DNA from: CAVQEG01 sp963711465
GTDB taxonomy: Bacteria > Bacteroidota > Ignavibacteria > OLB7
Assembly: GCA_963711465.1 (NCBI GenBank)
Contig: CAVQEG010000001.1
Coordinates: 496,001-560,000, forward strand
DNA length: 64,000 bases
Direction: 5' to 3'
A program made the translations under genes and the position numbers. Below, in pieces: positions 59,766 through 64,000 of the stretch (its first letter is position 1; each line of letters starts with the position of its first letter). Below the pieces are notes generated by a model. The model had not been told where the DNA came from. It worked only from the letters and a program-made list of their open reading frames with translations, and searched no databases.

Positions 59766-62375
59766 ATGCCACGTTTCGACCGCATCGCCGCCGTCCTGTT
59801 TGCGTTCCTGTTCGCCATCACGCTGATCACACCGTGTCACGCCGCTGCACAGACGCGTGAGGACTCGGTGACGGTGACGCACGTCAGCAGCGATCCGTAT
59901 GTCTGCTGCTTCAATTTCATCGTCTACAACGGGCACGCCGACACGTCGAAGCGCATCAGCGAATTTCGCGTCGACCTCGTCTCGGGCAACGCGCGAATCA
60001 TCGCCGGCGCGGGAGCCGCCGGTTCGCCCATTGACTGGAGCGTCTTCATCGACGGCGACCTCCGCGGCGTCTCGTGGTTCGCCAACACGCGCGATGCGGA
60101 GCTCGACTCCGCCGAATCGACAGGTGGATTCAGGATCTGCGTCCGCGATACCGGAGTCTTCCGACTGGCGTGGACGACGCGGAACATCGACAGCACGCTG
60201 AGCACCGATACGCTCACCTTCGTCTGTACGGCAAACGACTGTGACGAGGCCTTCTTCCACCAGGTGCCCAGCAGCGAAGAGTGCGTCTTCGACATCGACC
60301 TGGCCAGCAATACGCGCAATCGGACCATCAACCGGTTCGGCCTGGAGATCGTCACGCCGAACGTCGAATTCCGGCCGGAGGGAGGCAGGGTGCCATCGGG
60401 CTGGAGGCGGTCGAATCCCGACAGCAATCAGATTCTCTATACCACCACCAGCTCGGGGCTCACCTTCGGACAGTTCGTTCAGGGCTTTCGCGTTCGCATC
60501 GACGGATCGGCCGACAGCACGTTCCGTCTCGTCTATCGGACGTTTGAATTCGACCAGCAGCTCTGCTTCGACACCGTCACACTCCACTGCCGCGGGCTCG
60601 ATACATTCGACTTCGTATCGGCAGTCGACACCGGTGGAAGCTGTTGTCACGATCTCTACTTCATCAACCGGCACGTGCCCGGCTCGACGGTCGATCACAT
60701 CCGGCTCGAGGTGCTGACGCCGGAGGTCACCTTCAGCGGACCGCCGACGCCGCCGCCGGGTTGGATGCTCGTCGGATCGTCGTCCGATACCGCGCTGTTC
60801 GCCGCTGCATCGAGTCTGGCCTCGGGTGACACAGCCATCATCAGGGGATTGTGCTTCGACAACAGTCTGGCGTCGAACGATTCGATCCATTTCCAGATTG
60901 ACGTCGTTGGCGACGACGTGCGCATCGAACGCGGAACCGTGGGCGTTTCGTGTCAACGGCCGCTCGTGTTCTGCGACTCGGTGACCGTGGACGTCGACTC
61001 GACGTTCCCGTCGCCCTATCGCTGCATCACGGTGAACGTGTCGAACACGAATTCGCTTGGAGCGCTCATCGAGCGCGTGGCCCTGCACCTGTCGAATCCG
61101 GGAACGCGGCGGGTGATACTCAGCTCGACGCCGCCGGCGGGATTCGCCGTCGAAGCATCGGGTCCTGATTCGATCGTGTTCAGCGGCGGTCGGATCTATC
61201 CTGGTGAGACGAAGGGATTCGAGCTCTGCCTTGGCCTTGGCGACACCACCACCGGCGATCCACTGACGATCCGCTGGGCGACATCCACGGCAGCGGGCGC
61301 GCTGTGCAGCGGTTCGGTGGAGGCGAATCTGATTCTCGACCGGACGTGCGACAGCGTCGCGTGGAGCGAAGTGACCTCGGCATCGACCGACGAATGCTGC
61401 TTCGAGGTGCGATTCCTCAACCGCAACGACCAGTCGATTGCGGTGCAGGGACTGCTGTTCGCCGTCGGCCGACCTGACGTGATCTTCAGCTCGGCCGCGG
61501 CGCCCGATGGCTGGACGCTTTCGACGAGCGACTTCCCCAATGCGCAGATCGGATTTGACGGAGGACCGATCGCGTCGGGCGGCGCGCAGGGCGGATTCAG
61601 TTTCTGCATCAATACGTCGCAGCTGCCCGCAGCACGGCCGGTCACGATTCCTGTCGTGTGGCGGTCGTTTGGACCCGATGGAGCGATCTGTTTCGACACG
61701 GTCCGGCTGGTCTGCAGCGGAGAAATCGAGCAGCGCTGCGACACGATGCTGTTGCTGGGCGCGACGACGATTGCACCGAACACGGTGCAGGCGCAATTCC
61801 GACTGCGCAACCAGGCATTGCCGGCCGCACCGGTCGATACCGTGCGGTTCACCATCGTCGGTGGGACGGGCCAGTTCTTCGAGGCCAGCGGCCCGGCCGG
61901 TTGGAACTTGCTGCGGCTCGACGACAGCACGGTTGTGTTTGGCGGTGGAGCACTGCTCAGCGGCGATTCAGCCGACTTTACCATCAAGGCGACCAACGTG
62001 ACCGATCCGCCGCTGGTGGTGACGATGTCGTCGGTGCGAGCCGATCAGACGTGCTCTCAGACGTTCAATGTGAATGCGACCTCGGGCGTGCGTCAGGCGG
62101 GTGCAGCGATTGGCGGGTTGTCGCTCGGCGCCGCGTCACCGAATCCCACGACGGGACGAATTGAAATCCCATTTACGCTGAAGAATTCCGCGGACGTATC
62201 GATCGTTATTTGCGATGCGGTGGGGCGTCGGCAGCGCCGTCTGACACTCGGTCGGCTCGAATCCGGCGCCCATTCGACGTCGGTCGATCTGAGCGGACTT
62301 CCTTCGGGCGTGTACCTCTACACGCTCGAGGTACGCGGCCGCAGCATCACCCGGCGGGTGGTCCTGGCGCGATAG
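59766..62375 (+). CDS. T9SS cargo: large surface protein with cysteine-paired beta repeats
   Basis: An 869-residue exported protein. After the signal peptide (to about residue 29, HAAAQ) come about six units of 110-130 residues. Each starts with a cysteine strand (YVCCFNFIVYN, ECVFDIDLASN, SCCHDLYFINR, YRCITVNVSN, ECCFEVRFLN) and ends with a strand such as DTVTLHCR or DTVRLVCSG that supplies a partner Cys. This suggests disulfide-stapled Ig-like or choice-of-anchor modules. The last 80 residues are a T9SS type A sorting domain (ASPNPTTGRIEIPFTL ... GLPSGVYLYTLE). Function unknown; adhesion or scaffolding is a guess. A TATGTTGC about 50 nt upstream resembles a -7 element. Confidence 0.85.
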   Translation: MPRFDRIAAVLFAFLFAITLITPCHAAAQTREDSVTVTHVSSDPYVCCFNFIVYNGHADTSKRISEFRVDLVSGNARIIAGAGAAGSPIDWSVFIDGDLRGVSWFANTRDAELDSAESTGGFRICVRDTGVFRLAWTTRNIDSTLSTDTLTFVCTANDCDEAFFHQVPSSEECVFDIDLASNTRNRTINRFGLEIVTPNVEFRPEGGRVPSGWRRSNPDSNQILYTTTSSGLTFGQFVQGFRVRIDGSADSTFRLVYRTFEFDQQLCFDTVTLHCRGLDTFDFVSAVDTGGSCCHDLYFINRHVPGSTVDHIRLEVLTPEVTFSGPPTPPPGWMLVGSSSDTALFAAASSLASGDTAIIRGLCFDNSLASNDSIHFQIDVVGDDVRIERGTVGVSCQRPLVFCDSVTVDVDSTFPSPYRCITVNVSNTNSLGALIERVALHLSNPGTRRVILSSTPPAGFAVEASGPDSIVFSGGRIYPGETKGFELCLGLGDTTTGDPLTIRWATSTAAGALCSGSVEANLILDRTCDSVAWSEVTSASTDECCFEVRFLNRNDQSIAVQGLLFAVGRPDVIFSSAAAPDGWTLSTSDFPNAQIGFDGGPIASGGAQGGFSFCINTSQLPAARPVTIPVVWRSFGPDGAICFDTVRLVCSGEIEQRCDTMLLLGATTIAPNTVQAQFRLRNQALPAAPVDTVRFTIVGGTGQFFEASGPAGWNLLRLDDSTVVFGGGALLSGDSADFTIKATNVTDPPLVVTMSSVRADQTCSQTFNVNATSGVRQAGAAIGGLSLGAASPNPTTGRIEIPFTLKNSADVSIVICDAVGRRQRRLTLGRLESGAHSTSVDLSGLPSGVYLYTLEVRGRSITRRVVLAR

Positions 62376-63086
62376 GGTGTGGGAGATGGGGGAGGAATTG
62401 GTGCAAGGTCGGCGATCGGATTTGTGGTGACCGCGACGTGTTGGACCGCGAGATTGTCCCTTGCTGTGCATACCCGCATGAATTCGAGCGACCGCGCCAT
62501 GACCAATTGAGACACCACCTCGTATGCACCGGGTAATCAGCAGCACCGGGCTCGCCGTTCTGCCACCCACCCGCGATGCTCGTCAGGCGTCATTGCATCG
62601 TGGTCACCACCACTCCGACGATACGGCTGCGTAGCGAATCGAGCGCGGAAATGCGCTATCGAATTCGTGCGATCTCCGTCGCTGCCCGTTGCGAACGCGA
62701 CGGAACGAGGTGCTGCGGCCGTTCCGCGACCGCCACCGAATGAACCACGATTGACGACTGCTTTGTCTGCAATGCCCATCTGCTGCCGCGCGATTGGCCG
62801 GGGGAAGTGCCGGGGAGAAGCGGTCCATAAGCAGAATTTCAGATACCGGAATGGGAGTCCGAAATGGTTCGACGAATGGCCATGCTCGCAGAGGGGCTCC
62901 CACATCCCTGTAGGTGATCGACATACTCGGACGCCGCGTCTCAACCATTGCCTCCGGTTCGGTGACCCACGGTAGGTACGTCACTTGGCTCGATGCGACT
63001 GACCTGCCATCGGGACGGAATCTCTGCGTGCTTCGCGTGCCCACGATGATGCTCCACCGCCAGGCGGAGATTCGCACGGAGCGCAC

Positions 63087-63117
63087 TTGGTCGAGTTCAG
63101 CCGCCGTATTACATTCG
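63087..63117 (+). promoter_or_regulatory. candidate promoter of the RHH-Clp gene
   Basis: TTG at 63087-63089, a 20 nt spacer, then TACATTCG at 63110-63117, one base from TAnnTTTG. The predicted transcription start is near 63124, about 30 nt before the ATG at 63153. Confidence 0.5.
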
Positions 63118-63134
63118 GCCTTATCGTATTACAT
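63105..63134 (+). repeat. direct repeat CGTATTACAT, 20 bp apart (possible operator)
   Basis: CGTATTACAT occurs at 63105-63114 and again at 63125-63134, exactly two helical turns apart. The first copy overlaps the -7 element and the second the predicted start of transcription. This is a good layout for a repressor site, perhaps for the ribbon-helix-helix-like protein encoded next. Confidence 0.5.
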
Positions 63135-63152
63135 ATACCGACGAGGATCGCA

Positions 63153-64000
63153 ATGACGGCATCGCACGACACCACCGTCGTCCTACGACTTCCACAGGAT
63201 CTCAAGCAGCTGCTCCAGGACGAGGCGGCGGCGAAGGACGTTTCGCTCTCGGAGCTGATTCGCCTCAAGCTCATCGCGGAGCATCAGCGCCCCCATCGCG
63301 AACCGCACGTTCGCATCGGCGAGACAACGGTGCGGCTCGACCAGGTCATCCGACCTGACATGCTCGTCTGGGAGGACGTCGAGGAGTCGGAGCCGACCGA
63401 CGAGCCGTCCGCACGCATGATGGATGCGGCTCTGCGGATGAGCGACGTGGCCCGGCAGATGATGCGCGACGCGCGCCGCGTGCGAAACGTCGTGTGGAAG
63501 AAGGAGGGGGCGGAGCGCATTCAGGCCGACGGGCGCCACCGTTCGGAGCGGTCGGGTGAAATTCGTGCGATCATCGCCTCGGCACGCGCCGAGGCGAAAC
63601 GTCTTCGCTGCGACTGGGTGGGAACCGAGCACCTCCTGCTGGGAATCATCGCGCGGCAGAAGTCGACCGCCCGCGGGCTCATCTCCGCACGGGCCGACCT
63701 CGATGCGATGCGAACGCGCATCGACGAGGACATCCGCTCGGGCGGATTGACGGGGAAATACATATCCGGTGAGTCGACGCTGACGCGCCAGGCGGTGCGG
63801 GCGATCGACTCCGCCGCGCGTCGATTCGCCGGGGCGACGCTCAAGGGGGGCGATGACGTTCGACTCCTGCTTGCGCTCGTGTCGAATCCGGAGTTCCTCT
63901 CCGCACGGATTCTGGAAGAATTCGGTGTGGTGCAGGCGGAACTCGAGCAAGCGGTGGAATACGAGCCGGCCACGGCGGTCGGCACTGCCACCGACATCAT
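63153..64000 (+). CDS. ribbon-helix-helix-like N-terminus fused to Clp N-terminal repeats (3' end cut by window edge)
   Basis: An open frame of 282 codons without a stop, running off the window. Residues 7-45 (TTVVLRLPQDLKQLLQDEAA, then DVSLSELIRLKL) have the strand-helix-helix pattern of Arc/MetJ/CopG DNA-binding proteins. A charged linker region is followed by two Clp N-terminal repeats: 138-195 (IIASARAEAKRLRCDWVGTE, then HLLLGII) and 209-265 (TRQAVRAIDSAARRFAGATL, then LLLALVSNPEFLSARIL). Clp N repeats bind substrates or adaptors in ClpA, ClpB and ClpC. Whether AAA+ domains follow cannot be seen. GAGGA lies 7 nt before the ATG. Confidence 0.7.
   Translation, partial: MTASHDTTVVLRLPQDLKQLLQDEAAAKDVSLSELIRLKLIAEHQRPHREPHVRIGETTVRLDQVIRPDMLVWEDVEESEPTDEPSARMMDAALRMSDVARQMMRDARRVRNVVWKKEGAERIQADGRHRSERSGEIRAIIASARAEAKRLRCDWVGTEHLLLGIIARQKSTARGLISARADLDAMRTRIDEDIRSGGLTGKYISGESTLTRQAVRAIDSAARRFAGATLKGGDDVRLLLALVSNPEFLSARILEEFGVVQAELEQAVEYEPATAVGTATDI

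Larger units (their letters stand above)
62376..63152 (+). other. 777-nt region with gene debris and promoter
   Basis: No intact gene is visible. It contains the broken sorting-domain fragment at 62914-63156 and, at the end, the promoter and direct repeat before the RHH-Clp gene. The stretch 62376-62910 shows no convincing coding sequence on either strand. Confidence 0.5.
62914..63156 (+). pseudogene. remnant of a T9SS C-terminal sorting domain
   Basis: The frame from 62914 reads VIDILGRRVSTIASGSVTHG and goes on with YVTWLDATDLPSGRNLCVLR, the second half of a type A T9SS sorting domain (D-x-L-G-R-x-V ... L-P-S-G-x-Y/N). A stop directly precedes it and the expected N-P-x motif and upstream protein are missing in that frame. 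The frame then runs past the end of the motif into unrelated codons up to 63156. This looks like the decayed 3' end of a former cargo gene. Confidence 0.5.

Noticed and set aside
59574..61796. 740-codon - strand open frame opposite the Cys-repeat cargo gene
   Set aside because: The + strand has a signal peptide, repeats and sorting domain. The antisense product is compositionally odd and matches nothing.
1..64000. Search for tRNA, rRNA, CRISPR arrays, insertion sequences or phage genes
   Set aside because: No cloverleaf-like sequence with a TTCGAATC-type arm outside genes, no spaced identical repeats, and no transposase or integrase frame were seen. The evidence is by eye only.

Overview
The window is about 60-63% G+C (estimated by eye) and densely coded on both strands. 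Several signs point to the Bacteroidota/Chlorobiota superphylum, most plausibly a high-GC Kapabacteria/Ignavibacteria-like lineage (inference). Four large secreted proteins end in type IX secretion (T9SS) C-terminal sorting domains. There are candidate T9SS machinery parts (a PorW/SprE-like TPR lipoprotein and a GldM/PorM-like inner-membrane protein). A 30-residue AURKAIP1/COX24-family ribosomal protein typical of Bacteroidota is present. Several intergenic regions carry promoters of the Bacteroidota form TTTG-N19/20-TAnnTTTG. No rRNA, tRNA, CRISPR array, IS element or prophage was recognised.

Layout. (1) 1-6968: a tightly overlapping + strand glycan operon with a methyltransferase, Wzy/ligase-like membrane protein, two GT4 glycosyltransferases, an alpha/alpha-barrel protein and a DUF354 protein. 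(2) 7284-15315: a second glycan block with its own strong promoter. It holds a polyprenyl-phosphate sugar-1-phosphate transferase, a WlbA/WbpB-like dehydrogenase, a WlbB/WbpD-like acetyltransferase, an SDR epimerase, then hddC, hddA, a K+ channel with RCK domain, and gmhA (GDP-heptose route). A divergent GT9 heptosyltransferase-like gene closes it. (3) 16433-25893: an AAA+ (MoxR/ChlI-like) ATPase, argD, the small ribosomal protein, the PorW/SprE-like lipoprotein, pyrK, pyrD and a UvrD/PcrA helicase. (4) 26228-34044: a GldM-like protein, two envelope proteins and a VWA-OmpA fusion, which I read as an envelope/secretion module. (5) 34155-47192: KDPG aldolase, an LVIVD-repeat T9SS cargo, glnA with an Lrp/AsnC regulator, purB, a type II NADH dehydrogenase, an HdrD-like membrane Fe-S oxidoreductase and a WD40 T9SS cargo. 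(6) 47363-64000: a NarL-type regulator and soluble histidine kinase, a coiled-coil protein, fumC, a DUF4397 T9SS cargo, a CAP lipoprotein, uvrC with an acidic companion, an SDR, a Cys-repeat T9SS cargo, a decayed sorting-domain fragment, and at the edge a protein joining a ribbon-helix-helix-like segment to Clp N-terminal repeats.

How it fits together. The glycan blocks can make a polymerised surface polysaccharide containing heptose and, if completed elsewhere, a diacetamido-glucuronate type sugar. In Porphyromonas the Wbp route supplies the sugar that links T9SS cargo to A-LPS, so these glycan genes, the T9SS-like parts and the four cargo genes could serve one surface-display pathway. This link is inference. 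The rest is housekeeping for nucleotide, amino acid and central metabolism and for DNA repair.
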